A stretch of DNA of 64,000 bases from DASRIA01 sp963768885. Lineage in GTDB: Bacteria > Actinomycetota > Thermoleophilia > Solirubrobacterales > JBBDJG01. The position numbers and the translations under genes were made by a program. How positions within the stretch are numbered: the stretch's first letter is position 1; each line of letters starts with the position of its first letter. The stretch covers positions 682,001 to 746,000 of the forward strand of contig CAVYJN010000006.1 in assembly GCA_963768885.1 (NCBI GenBank), in the 5' to 3' direction. The notes beneath the pieces were generated by a model. That model saw only the letters and a list, made by a program, of their open reading frames with translations, did no database searches and had not been told where the DNA came from. Below are positions 52,350-60,236 of the stretch, piece after piece.

Positions 52350-53603
52350 ATGAGGCGAATGAGGCTCCTCGGGTGGGATCGTTGGGTGCGGGCGGGGCTG
52401 CCGCTTGCGGCTGCCGCCGCTCTGCTCGCGCCCGCGCAGGCGGCGCGTGCCGCACCGGCTCCGACCGAGCTGGTGCTCGCCGGTCCGACGAAGCCGGTCG
52501 GCGCAGGGTCCGCCGCGAAGCTCACCGCCACGCTCACGTCGGCCGGCAAGCCCCTGGCGGGGAAGTCCGTCTCGTTCCTGTCGGGCACCACGGAGGTCGG
52601 CAAGGCGAAGACCGACTCCAAGGGCCGCGCCACCGAGTCGGTCAAGCTCACAGCGCCGGCGACCTTCACCGCGGCCTACACGCCCGCCGGCGCCGACGCG
52701 GCCGCCTACTCGCCGGCGCAGAGCGCCCCGGTCTCCCTCGCCCCCGCGGCGCGGGTGTCGGTCGTGGTGGGCAGCTACCTGCACTCGGGCCGCCGCGCCG
52801 TTGGCGTCCCGTCCTCGCGCGTGCGCCTGCGCGGCTCCGTGTCGCCGTACGTCGCCGGCGCGACCGTCGAGATCTCGGTCTTCCGCGACACCCGCCGCGT
52901 GGCGCACAAGACCGTGCCGGTCACGAACGCGGGCAACGGCCGCGGCAGGTACGCGGTCGGCTTCACGCCCCGCAGCCGCGGGGTGCACCGCGTCGCCGCG
53001 CACGCCGCGGGGGCGAACGGCGACAGCGCACGGCTCTACGTGGTGCGCCCGAGCGCGCACTCGGGCTCGAGCGGCATCGGGGTGCGCGCCCTCCAGCGCC
53101 GGCTCAAGGACCTCGGCTACATCACGCCGGTCAACGGCCACTACGGGGACAGCACCTCGCGCGCCGTGCTCGCCTTTCGCAAGGTGAACGGCTTCGGCCG
53201 CCTCACGTCGGCCAACCGCAAGGTGTTCACGCGCCTCGCCGCCGGGGGCGGGGGCTTCAAGCTGCGTTATCCGAAGGCCGGCAAGCACGCGGAGTTCGAC
53301 TGGTCCCGGCAGGTGCTCGTGCTCGCCGACAAGGGGAGGCCGCAGGTGATCGTCCACACCTCCTCGGGCAAGCCCTCGACGCCGACCGTGTTCGGCCACT
53401 ACCGCTTCTACCGGAAGGAGCCCGGCACCAACTCGCACGGCATGTACTACTCCGTCTACTTCGTCGGGGGATACGCGGTGCACGGGTACCCGTCGGTCCC
53501 CACGTACCCGGCGAGCCACGGCTGCATCAGGATCCCGATCCCCAGCGCCAAGCGGGTCTACGGCTGGGTCGGGTTGGGCAACGACATCTGGACCTACCGG
53601 TAG
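52350..53603 (+). CDS. Secreted L,D-transpeptidase (YkuD) with peptidoglycan-binding domain
   Basis: A 417-residue exported protein. A signal peptide (about 1-35) is followed by two Ig-like beta domains (to about 230), a PG_binding_1 domain (GVRALQRRLKDLGY) and a C-terminal YkuD domain. The catalytic motif is complete: His in GGYAVHGYPS, and PASHGCIRIP with Cys392 as nucleophile and His390. It makes 3-3 cross-links in peptidoglycan or attaches proteins to it. The Ig domains probably bridge the wall. Confidence 0.92.
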   Translation: MRRMRLLGWDRWVRAGLPLAAAAALLAPAQAARAAPAPTELVLAGPTKPVGAGSAAKLTATLTSAGKPLAGKSVSFLSGTTEVGKAKTDSKGRATESVKLTAPATFTAAYTPAGADAAAYSPAQSAPVSLAPAARVSVVVGSYLHSGRRAVGVPSSRVRLRGSVSPYVAGATVEISVFRDTRRVAHKTVPVTNAGNGRGRYAVGFTPRSRGVHRVAAHAAGANGDSARLYVVRPSAHSGSSGIGVRALQRRLKDLGYITPVNGHYGDSTSRAVLAFRKVNGFGRLTSANRKVFTRLAAGGGGFKLRYPKAGKHAEFDWSRQVLVLADKGRPQVIVHTSSGKPSTPTVFGHYRFYRKEPGTNSHGMYYSVYFVGGYAVHGYPSVPTYPASHGCIRIPIPSAKRVYGWVGLGNDIWTYR

Positions 53604-53610
53604 CAGCGCG

Positions 53611-54337
53611 TCACTGCGGCCGCACGTCGTCGATCGCGATCCCCACCACCGCGATCGCCCGGATCGGCTTTCCGCTGCGGCCGGCGCACCATCGCGCGGC
53701 GACGGGTGGGGATCTTGAAGCCGCCGAAGTCGCGGTAGTCCCAGAGGTAGTGGGCCGCCTTGGCCCAGCCGCCGAACACCTCGGCCGTGTAGTCGTTGCG
53801 CCGGATCAGGCCGTCCGGGCCGAAGTAGTAGGACTGCTCGCGCGAGTGGGCCGGGACGTCCTCCGGGAACCGCACGCGCAGTCCGGGCCACTCCTCGCCG
53901 TCCTCCCGCCACGGCTCGATCTCCTCGATCTCGTACCCGGGGCGCGTGAAGATGAAGGGCGCCACCACGTAGCCCCAGAGCGCGTACCCGCCGAAGTAGA
54001 GGAGGTCCAGGTCGTCCCACCACAGCGCCCGCCGCCCGCCGAAGTAGTCGCGCGCGTTCTTTCGCTCCTCGAGCACCGTGCCGTCCTCTGACTCGATGCG
54101 CACGTCGTGGCGATCGAAGACCCCTCGCTTGCCCGGGGCCGGGTAGGGGTCGAGCACCGCGCGCGGCTCGCGCGTGGAGACCGTTCCCGTGTAGTTCGCG
54201 AGGGCGCCGCGCTGGAAGCGCATCGGGAGCGCCCACCCGGAGAGGTGCAGGTCGGCGGCGACGCGCTCGGTCGCCTCGAAGCGCCCGAGCCCACCGTGGG
54301 CCTCGACGGCGCGGTCGAGCAGGTCCGCTGCCCCCAC
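53611..54337 (-). CDS. Conserved hypothetical protein (frameshifted near the C-terminus)
   Basis: About 241 residues. It is rich in aromatic residues with beta-hairpin texture (YFGGYALWGYVVAPFIF, SYYFGPDGLIRRNDYT) and looks like a lipid-binding half-barrel of the LolA/LppX type, by eye only. Near 53670 one extra T/A breaks the frame; the other frame reads KPIRAIAVVGIAIDDVRPQ to the stop at 53611. No signal peptide, so a cytosolic location is likely. The function is not known. Confidence 0.65.
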
Positions 54338-54344
54338 GGGAAAG

Positions 54345-54845
54345 CTAGGTGATGGGACGCGGGTCGCCCGGACCGCCGAGCAGGCCGCGCGCCTCGAGGT
54401 CGGCGCGGCTGCCGGCCTCGACGTTCCAGTGCTGCTGGAACCCGCGCATCGCGAACACGATCAGGAGCAGCGCGAGCGGTATCAGCCCGAGCGTGAGGAA
54501 GCCGAGCAGCGGCTCCGGCAGGGCGGGGGAGTCGAAGCCGTCCTTGTCGCGCGCGAACCACGCGGGCGCGGCGACGGCGCAGAAGATGATGAGGATCACC
54601 GACAGCGCGCTGGCGACCGGGAGGACGCCGCGGTTCCAGCGCGAGACGTAGTAGGCGAACAGCAGGTAGACCAGGATGTAGAAGATGTTCACCGGCTTCG
54701 CGCCCTGGAGCTTGTCCCAGCCGCCGATGGTGACGATCGCGATCAGGGCCGCCGAGGCGATCAGGAGCAAGGCGACGATCACCTTCGTCTGCTGCGACTC
54801 CGGCAGGTCGCGGTTCGGGTAGTGCTTTTCGGCGGTCCCCTCCAC
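54345..54845 (-). CDS. Four-helix membrane protein
   Basis: A 166-residue protein with four predicted membrane helices: IVALLLIASAALIAIV (about 23-38), NIFYILVYLLFAYYV (53-67), VASALSVILIIFCAV (77-91) and FLTLGLIPLALLLIVF (115-130). No family is recognised. It starts with GTG; a TAGACT box lies 10 nt upstream with no ribosome site. The downstream gene starts 7 bp after its stop. Confidence 0.7.
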   Translation of the reverse strand: MEGTAEKHYPNRDLPESQQTKVIVALLLIASAALIAIVTIGGWDKLQGAKPVNIFYILVYLLFAYYVSRWNRGVLPVASALSVILIIFCAVAAPAWFARDKDGFDSPALPEPLLGFLTLGLIPLALLLIVFAMRGFQQHWNVEAGSRADLEARGLLGGPGDPRPIT

Positions 54846-54855
54846 TCAGGGACGG

Positions 54856-54861
54856 AGTCTA
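54856..54861 (-). promoter_or_regulatory. -10 box (TAGACT) of the four-helix membrane protein gene
   Basis: TAGACT on the minus strand lies 10 nt before the GTG at 54845, the same hexamer and distance as at fbiC and tRNA-Leu(CAA). Confidence 0.5.
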
Positions 54862-54908
54862 GAATCTTTCAGGAGTTTGTGCCGCCGGTATCTAGCGCGG
54901 CGGCTCAC

Positions 54909-54992
54909 GCGGGCGTGGCGGAATCGGTAGACGCGCCAGCCTTAGGAGCTGGTGGGCTCTGGCCTGTGGGGGTTCAAGTCCCTCCGCCCGCA
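54909..54992 (+). tRNA. tRNA-Leu (anticodon UAG)
   Basis: An 84-nt class II tRNA with acceptor GCGGGCG/CGCCCGC, discriminator A, and the anticodon loop CTTAGGA giving UAG (reads CUA and other CUN). The T-loop is GGTTCAAGT. CCA is not encoded. The 3' end overlaps the end of the opposite-strand gene. Confidence 0.95.
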
Positions 54993-55889
54993 CCTACTGC
55001 AACGACGTCGACGAACGAATCGCGGAACGGGCTCGGGACCAGGCCCGGGTGGAGGATGTGGCCGAGCAGCTCGATGCCCGTGACCAGGCGCGGCCCGGGA
55101 CGGGAGAAGTACGCGGACGCGTCCACGGCGACCACCCGGCGCGCGCCGATGCGCGGCGATCGGGTCGGCGAACTCGCGTGCCTCCTCGGCCGAGCGCTGC
55201 GCGTCGTAGCCGCACGGCATCACGACCGCGACCTCCGGGGCCGCCGCCGCGATCTCGGACCACTCGGCGGTGCGCGACCGCTCGCCGGGACGCCCGAGCA
55301 CGTCGTCGCCTCCCGCGAGCCGGATCATCTCCGGCACCCAGTGGCCGCCGATGAACGGCGGGTCGAGCCACTCGATCGCGGCGACGCGCGGGCGCGGCGC
55401 GCCCTCGACCGCACGCGTGACCGCCTCGATGCGCCGCCTGGCCTGCTCGCGCAGCAGCCGCGCTTCGGGTTGCGCCTCGGCCGCCTCCCCGAGCCGGCCG
55501 ATGTCGGCGAGCACCTCGTGGAGCGTCATCGGATCGAGCGAAAGCACGCGCGGACCGCTCGGCAGCGTGGCCGCGACCGCCACCACGTCGTCGTAGGAGA
55601 CCGCGCACACGTCGCACACCGCCTGCGTGACGATCAGGTCCGGCGCGAGCTCCTCGAGGCGCTCCCGGTCGAGCTCGTACAGCGGGCGCCCGGCGCCGAC
55701 GGTCTCGCGCACGGTGCGGTCGATCTCGGCCGCCGCGAGCCCGGCGGGGATGACGGTGCGGGTGAGGTGGGGGAGGGCCGCGGCCTCCGGCGGCCAGTCG
55801 CACTCGTGCGTGACGGCCACGACCTGGTCGCCGAGGCCGAGCGCGAACAGCATCTCGGTGGAGCTGGGCACCAAGGAGGCGATCCGCAT
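54974..55889 (-). CDS. BtuF-like metal/cobalamin-binding protein (frameshifted)
   Basis: About 304 residues. It begins RIASLVPSSTEMLFALGLGD, the helical-backbone fold of BtuF/FhuD-like binding proteins, and has DLIVTQAVCDVCAVSYDDV. There is no signal peptide, as in the cytosolic cobalamin-binding relatives often found in actinobacteria. An extra base near 55151 breaks the frame; the rest, RRVVAVDASAYFSRPGPRL, ends with a TGA inside the T-arm of the opposite tRNA-Leu. The tRNA therefore supplies the last codons. A link to B12 supply for the mutase is attractive but unproven. Confidence 0.75.
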
Positions 55890-55935
55890 GGGCCGAAGTT
55901 ACAGCAGGGCCGTATCCCTAAAATGAGCGACCCTC

Positions 55936-56008
55936 GGGGCAGTAGTTCAGTTGGTAGAACGCTGGTCTCCAAAACCAGAAGTCGAGGGTTCGAATCCTTC
56001 CTGCCCCG
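55936..56008 (+). tRNA. tRNA-Trp (anticodon CCA)
   Basis: A 73-nt tRNA with acceptor GGGGCAG/CTGCCCC, discriminator G, and the anticodon loop CTCCAAA giving CCA. CCA tail not encoded. TAAAAT at 55917-55922 may be its -10 box. The common actinobacterial order tRNA-Trp, secE, nusG is not followed; instead a block with gene stubs comes next. Confidence 0.95.
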
Positions 56009-56186
56009 CTGGCTTTCTAGCGCGGAATCGCGCGTCCCGCCTGGATCTGCGCCGCCCGCCGGCCCGTTTCGCCGAAACCGCCTGACGCCGCCTGGGACCG
56101 CCTGAGAGGGGTTTCGTTTTTCGCGCGTTCTTCGCGCGTACGGGCCGATTGCCAAGCGCTGGTCCTAGGCGGTAGCGTGCTCGGGG

Positions 56187-56408
56187 GTGGAGCTCGAAAG
56201 CGTCAAGGCCACGCTTGAAACGGCGCGTGCCGATGTGGACGCGGAGCGCGACAGGACCGACTCTCTCGACCGCAAGCTCACGAATGTCGCCGCACCGAAT
56301 CTCCACCCAACCGAAAGGAGCCCCCATGCCACCCACGAGCACATCCTCGTCCACGGCGCTTTCGCCGAGTCAGCGCGGGAAGGAGAATCACTTGGCCGGA
56401 GTCACTGA
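56187..56408 (+). pseudogene. Two gene stubs (coiled-coil start and hydrolase start)
   Basis: GTG at 56187 begins a credible coiled-coil start (ESVKATLETARADVDAERD, then RKLTNVA) that stops making sense after about 36 residues. After AAAGGAG an ATG at 56326, read with one base shift, gives THEHILVHGAFAESA, the typical first strand and oxyanion loop of an alpha/beta hydrolase. It also stops after 16 residues, where a new ribosome site and the next gene begin. These look like the cut ends of two genes left by deletion. Confidence 0.45.
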
Positions 56409-57267
56409 GCGGGAATCGCGACAGGTCGAGCAGGCGAACGCAAGCGGGCGGACGCCGGTCGTGTTCATCCACGGGCTCTGGCTGCTGCCGAGTAGCTGGG
56501 GTCGCTGGGCCGACCTGTTCGAGGACGCGGGCTATGCCGCGGTGACCCCGAGTTGGCCCGACGATCCCGAGACGGTCGCAGAGGCCAGGGCGAACCCCGA
56601 GGTCTTCGCGAGGAAGACGCTCGGCCAGGTCGCCGATCACACCGCAGCGGTGATCGGGGGGCTGGAGAAGAAGCCCGCCGTCATGGGTCACTCGACCGGC
56701 GGATTGCTGGCGCAGATCATCGCCGACCGGGGTTTGTCCGCGGCAACGGTGGCGATCGATCCCGGACCGTTTCGCGGTGTGCTGCCGCTACCGATCTCAA
56801 CGTTGCGGGTCTCGATCCCGGTGCTTCGAAACCCTTTGAACCGTGGCCGTGCCATCACTCTCACCCTGGACCAGTTCAAGTACGGCTGGACGAACAACCT
56901 CGACGACGAGGAGGCGGAGCGGCTCTACGAGACCTACCACGTGGCGACGCCGGGCGTGGCTCTGATGCAGATGGCCAACGCCAATTTGAACCCGCGGACC
57001 GAGGCAAAGCTGGACCCCAAGAACCCGGATCGCGGGCCGCTGCTGATCATCGAAGGAGAGAACGACCACACGGTGCCGTGGGCGATCGCAAACGCATCGT
57101 TCAAGCGCCAGCGACACAACCAGGCGGTCACCGAGATCGAAAAGGTCCCCAACCGCGGTCACTCGCTCACCATCGACAGCGGTTGGCACGAGGTGGCCGA
57201 AAGGGCGCTCGCGTTCGTCAAGCGCTTCGTTGCAACCCCTACTGAGCCAACGAAAGGAACGTCATGA
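56393..57267 (+). CDS. Alpha/beta hydrolase
   Basis: A 290-residue hydrolase. It has the oxyanion strand VVFIHGLWLLPSSW, the nucleophile elbow MGHSTGG with Ser, acid in IIEGENDHTVPW and His in NRGHSLT. The fold resembles epoxide-hydrolase/lipase-like proteins of soil actinobacteria. TTG at 56393 is chosen for GAAGGAG 6-12 nt upstream; an ATG at 56326 is also in frame but would give an unusual Ser/Thr-rich tail. The stop overlaps the next ATG. It starts a three-gene run with lower third-position GC than its surroundings. Confidence 0.78.
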
Positions 57268-58043
57268 AGATCGTCGTGATCGGCGGAACCGGACTGATCG
57301 GCTCGAAGCTCGTCGAGAAGCTCCGCGACGCAGGCCATGAGCCCCTCGCCGCATCGCCCGACACCGGCGTCAACACGCTCACGGGCGAGGGCCTGGACGA
57401 AGCACTCGCCGGTGCTGGCGTCGTCGTCGACGTCTCGAACGCGCCCGCCTGGGAGGACGCGGCAGTGCTCGACTTCTTCCAGACGTCATCGCGAAACCTC
57501 CGCGACGCGGAGACCAAAGCAGGTGTGGGACACCACGTCGCGCTCTCGGTTGTCGGCACCGACCGGCTCCCGGCGAGCGGCTACTTCCGCGCGAAGGTCG
57601 CCCAGGAGGAGGCGGTGAAGGCCGCCTCCGTCCCCTACACGATCCTGCGCGCAACACAGTTCTACGAGTTCATCGGCCGGATCGCCGACTCGAGTGCCGA
57701 GGGCGACACGGTGCGCCTGGCGCCTGTGCTGGTTCAGCCGGAGGCGGCCGACGACGTGGCCGCGGCGCTCGCCGACGTCGCGACCAACCCGCCGCTGAAC
57801 GACACGGTCGAGCTCGCCGGTCCGGAGCCGTATCGCCTGGACGAACTTGCTCGGCGCGTCCTGAGCGCAAACAACGACCCCCGCCGGGTGACGGCCGACG
57901 TCCACGCACGTTACTTCGGTGCAGAGCTCGACGACCACTCCCTCACCCCCGGCGACAACCCGCGCATCGCCCCGACCCACTTCGAGGACTGGCTGAGCCA
58001 GTCCACGGCAAGGCAAACCCCAACCGGAAGGAGCTCCTCATGA
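57264..58043 (+). CDS. NmrA/NAD(P)-binding SDR-like protein
   Basis: A 259-residue atypical SDR. It has the nucleotide loop VIGGTGLIGSKLVEKL, and later SVVGTDRLPASGYFRAKVAQEE, where Tyr and Lys of the YxxxK-like site occur (YFRAK). Such proteins act as reductases or redox sensors. The C-terminal part (DNPRIAPTHFEDWLSQ) is typical of the family. RBS AAAGGAA precedes the ATG. It overlaps both neighbours by 4 nt. Confidence 0.82.
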   Translation: MKIVVIGGTGLIGSKLVEKLRDAGHEPLAASPDTGVNTLTGEGLDEALAGAGVVVDVSNAPAWEDAAVLDFFQTSSRNLRDAETKAGVGHHVALSVVGTDRLPASGYFRAKVAQEEAVKAASVPYTILRATQFYEFIGRIADSSAEGDTVRLAPVLVQPEAADDVAAALADVATNPPLNDTVELAGPEPYRLDELARRVLSANNDPRRVTADVHARYFGAELDDHSLTPGDNPRIAPTHFEDWLSQSTARQTPTGRSSS

Positions 58044-58255
58044 GACCCACGATCGTTCGGGTCGGGGCACGGGTCCGGGTCTCGCACCTGCTGGACCAGG
58101 CCGGCCGCCACGAAGAGCTCGAGGGCGTGGTCGTGGGCCGCCAGAAGTATGGCGTGAACGTCCGCCTGCCCGACGGCACGATCCGGTGCTTCTCCGACGT
58201 CGAGGTCTCTCCCGCGGAGGCGGAGTCGCCCGAAAACCATCTTCGTTTCAACTAG
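58040..58255 (+). CDS. Small hypothetical protein, 71 aa
   Basis: A small basic beta-rich protein (RVGARVRVSHLLDQAG, EGVVVGRQKYGVNVRLPDG). It may fold like a small SH3/KOW barrel; no family is certain. AAGGAG lies 8 nt before the ATG, which overlaps the SDR stop, so it is translationally coupled to the hydrolase-SDR pair. Confidence 0.6.
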   Translation: MRPTIVRVGARVRVSHLLDQAGRHEELEGVVVGRQKYGVNVRLPDGTIRCFSDVEVSPAEAESPENHLRFN

Positions 58256-58267
58256 AGGAGAGATCTC

Positions 58268-58342
58268 ATGGAGATCGCACTGCTGGGACCGTGCTCGCGG
58301 CGATCCCCGACGGGCTCTCTCAGGCAATCGCCTCCCCGCGGC
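58268..58342 (+). pseudogene. Truncated gene start
   Basis: After AGAGGAG an ATG at 58268 opens MEIALLG. With one base added it continues as TVLAAIPDGLSQAIASPR and is then cut by the end of the convergent acyl-CoA dehydrogenase gene. It looks like the first 25 codons of a fourth operon gene lost in a rearrangement. Confidence 0.35.
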
Positions 58343-60078
58343 TAATCCTCGAACAGTGCGTACCCATACGCGCCACGTTTGTAGGCCAAGCGCGCGATCG
58401 AGTGCATGCGCTCGTCGTCGTTACCCTCGATCTTGTCGAGCTCGAGTTTGACCCGTCGCGCCGCGCGGGTGCAGAAAGTCTCAGCGATGTAGCGCTCCTG
58501 ACCCGACGCCTCGACCCCCTGCGCCGCGAATATCGATGTCACACGCGACAGCACGGCGACTTGGGCGTAAATGTCCGCGAGCGCTGCGGCGAAACGCTTG
58601 TGGTGCATGCCCTCGTCGGTGATTCCGCCGCGGTAGCGGCGCAGCAGCCCTTCTCCCACCTCGCGCAACCGCTTGACCTGTTCAGCGACCGGATCGGCGA
58701 GCGGTGCGAGTGTCTGGTGTGCCCGCGTGAGGCGGTCGGGACGCACTTCCCTTTGCACCCTCGCGACGACATACTCCGCCCACGCGCCCAGCAGTCGAAG
58801 CGGCTCGGATAGCTCGGCGTCGGCGAGCATCTTGAGCTCGTCACCGAGCGGCTTCAGCGCCGACAGGGCGATGAACGAACGCAGCACGTCGTTGGCACCC
58901 TCGAAAATGGGGAAGATCCGGATGTCACGCATGGTCAGCTCGTAGGGCTGTGTGCGCAGGTAGCCCTCGCCGCCTTTGAGCTGCATCGCGCGGTTGGCCT
59001 GGTACCAGACGAACTCCGTGCCGGCTACCTTGCAGATCGCTGACTCGATCGAGTAATCGGCCACGCCCGCGTCCACGAGTCCCGTCGTCAGATAACAGGT
59101 CGACTCGAGCCCGAACAAGTAGGACACCATCCAGCCAATCTTGTCTTCGACCATGTCGAAGTCAGCCAGCGGGCGGCCGAACTGGCGGCGTTCCTTGACA
59201 TGGTCGATCGCGAGATCGAGCAGCCGTTTGGCCAAGCCGACGCAGCTCGTCCCGAGCGACAGGCGACCGTTGTTGAGCACCTGCATCGCGATCCGGAAGC
59301 CGTCGCCGGGCTCGCCGAGCACGTTTTCGGCCGGAACGCGGACGTCACGAAAGTACAGGGGGCGCAGATCGTTGCCGCGCAGGCCCATCGTGTCGTAGCG
59401 GTCACCAGCCTCGAAGCCATCCGCACCTCGCTCGAGAATGAATGCGGTGTGGCGGTCTTTGCCGCCGATCTCGGTGCGCGCGAACGTCACGAAAACCGAC
59501 CCGCGCCCACCGTTGCCGATGAAGCGCTTCTCTCCGTTGAGCAGCCACGACCCGTCGCGCTGCTGCACAGCGCGCGATTCGAGGTCGAAGGCGTCAGACC
59601 CGGCCTTCGGCTCGGTGAGCGCGAAGGCGGCGAGCTTGCGTCCGGCGCACAGGTCTGGCAGGAAGCGCTGCTTCTGTTCGTCTGTGCCGAACATCGAAAT
59701 GCCCTTCATCCCGATCGACTGGTGGACCCCCAACGCCACGCCCAGGGAACCGCCGCCCTCGGCGAAGGCCTCGAACACGCGTGCGTAGCCGGTCTGGGAC
59801 AGGCCCGCGCCCCCATACTCCTCCGCCACGTAGAGGCCCATCAGCCCCATGTCACCGAGATCGCGGAAAACGTGCTCGGGTATCCAGGCCTCACGGTCGA
59901 TCGCGAACTGATCGAGGTGTTGGGCGGCGTATTCGCGAAAGCGCGAAATCAGCGTCCGTACCCGATCGCTCTCCTCGTCGTCCGGGAGCGGATAGGGGAA
60001 GACGATGTCTTCGTGAAACTCGCCGAGCGTCAACGCCTTGGAGAAGCTCGTGACAGCGGTGGTCGTCTGTGGCGCCAT
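58342..60078 (-). CDS. Acyl-CoA dehydrogenase, VLCAD/ACAD9-like
   Basis: A 578-residue enzyme, longer than the common 380-400 because of a C-terminal helical extension as in very-long-chain acyl-CoA dehydrogenases. It has FALTEPKAGSD, RRQFGRPLADFDM, LKGGEGYLRTQPYE and the catalytic Glu in PIFEGANDVLRSF. ATG at 60078 follows GGAGG. Third-position GC is lower than in the surroundings, suggesting separate origin with the 56-58 kb genes. Probably acts on long-chain acyl-CoA. Confidence 0.88.
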   Translation of the reverse strand: MAPQTTTAVTSFSKALTLGEFHEDIVFPYPLPDDEESDRVRTLISRFREYAAQHLDQFAIDREAWIPEHVFRDLGDMGLMGLYVAEEYGGAGLSQTGYARVFEAFAEGGGSLGVALGVHQSIGMKGISMFGTDEQKQRFLPDLCAGRKLAAFALTEPKAGSDAFDLESRAVQQRDGSWLLNGEKRFIGNGGRGSVFVTFARTEIGGKDRHTAFILERGADGFEAGDRYDTMGLRGNDLRPLYFRDVRVPAENVLGEPGDGFRIAMQVLNNGRLSLGTSCVGLAKRLLDLAIDHVKERRQFGRPLADFDMVEDKIGWMVSYLFGLESTCYLTTGLVDAGVADYSIESAICKVAGTEFVWYQANRAMQLKGGEGYLRTQPYELTMRDIRIFPIFEGANDVLRSFIALSALKPLGDELKMLADAELSEPLRLLGAWAEYVVARVQREVRPDRLTRAHQTLAPLADPVAEQVKRLREVGEGLLRRYRGGITDEGMHHKRFAAALADIYAQVAVLSRVTSIFAAQGVEASGQERYIAETFCTRAARRVKLELDKIEGNDDERMHSIARLAYKRGAYGYALFED

Positions 60079-60236
60079 GCGTCCTCCACGTATCGATCGG
60101 CAGGGCAAGCACATTACCCCGGGAGTGAGGCGTTACGCGTCAAGGCGGCTCGCGCCACGGACGAGCCTCCCATCGGGCGGCGGCCGTGTCGAGGGGGTGT
60201 GACGAAGCGATCCGCCGAATCGCATGGATCGACGTT

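Noticed and set aside
55936..60236. Integrated element at tRNA-Trp
   Set aside because: No integrase and no second copy of the tRNA 3' end was found downstream, so only a patchy block is reported.
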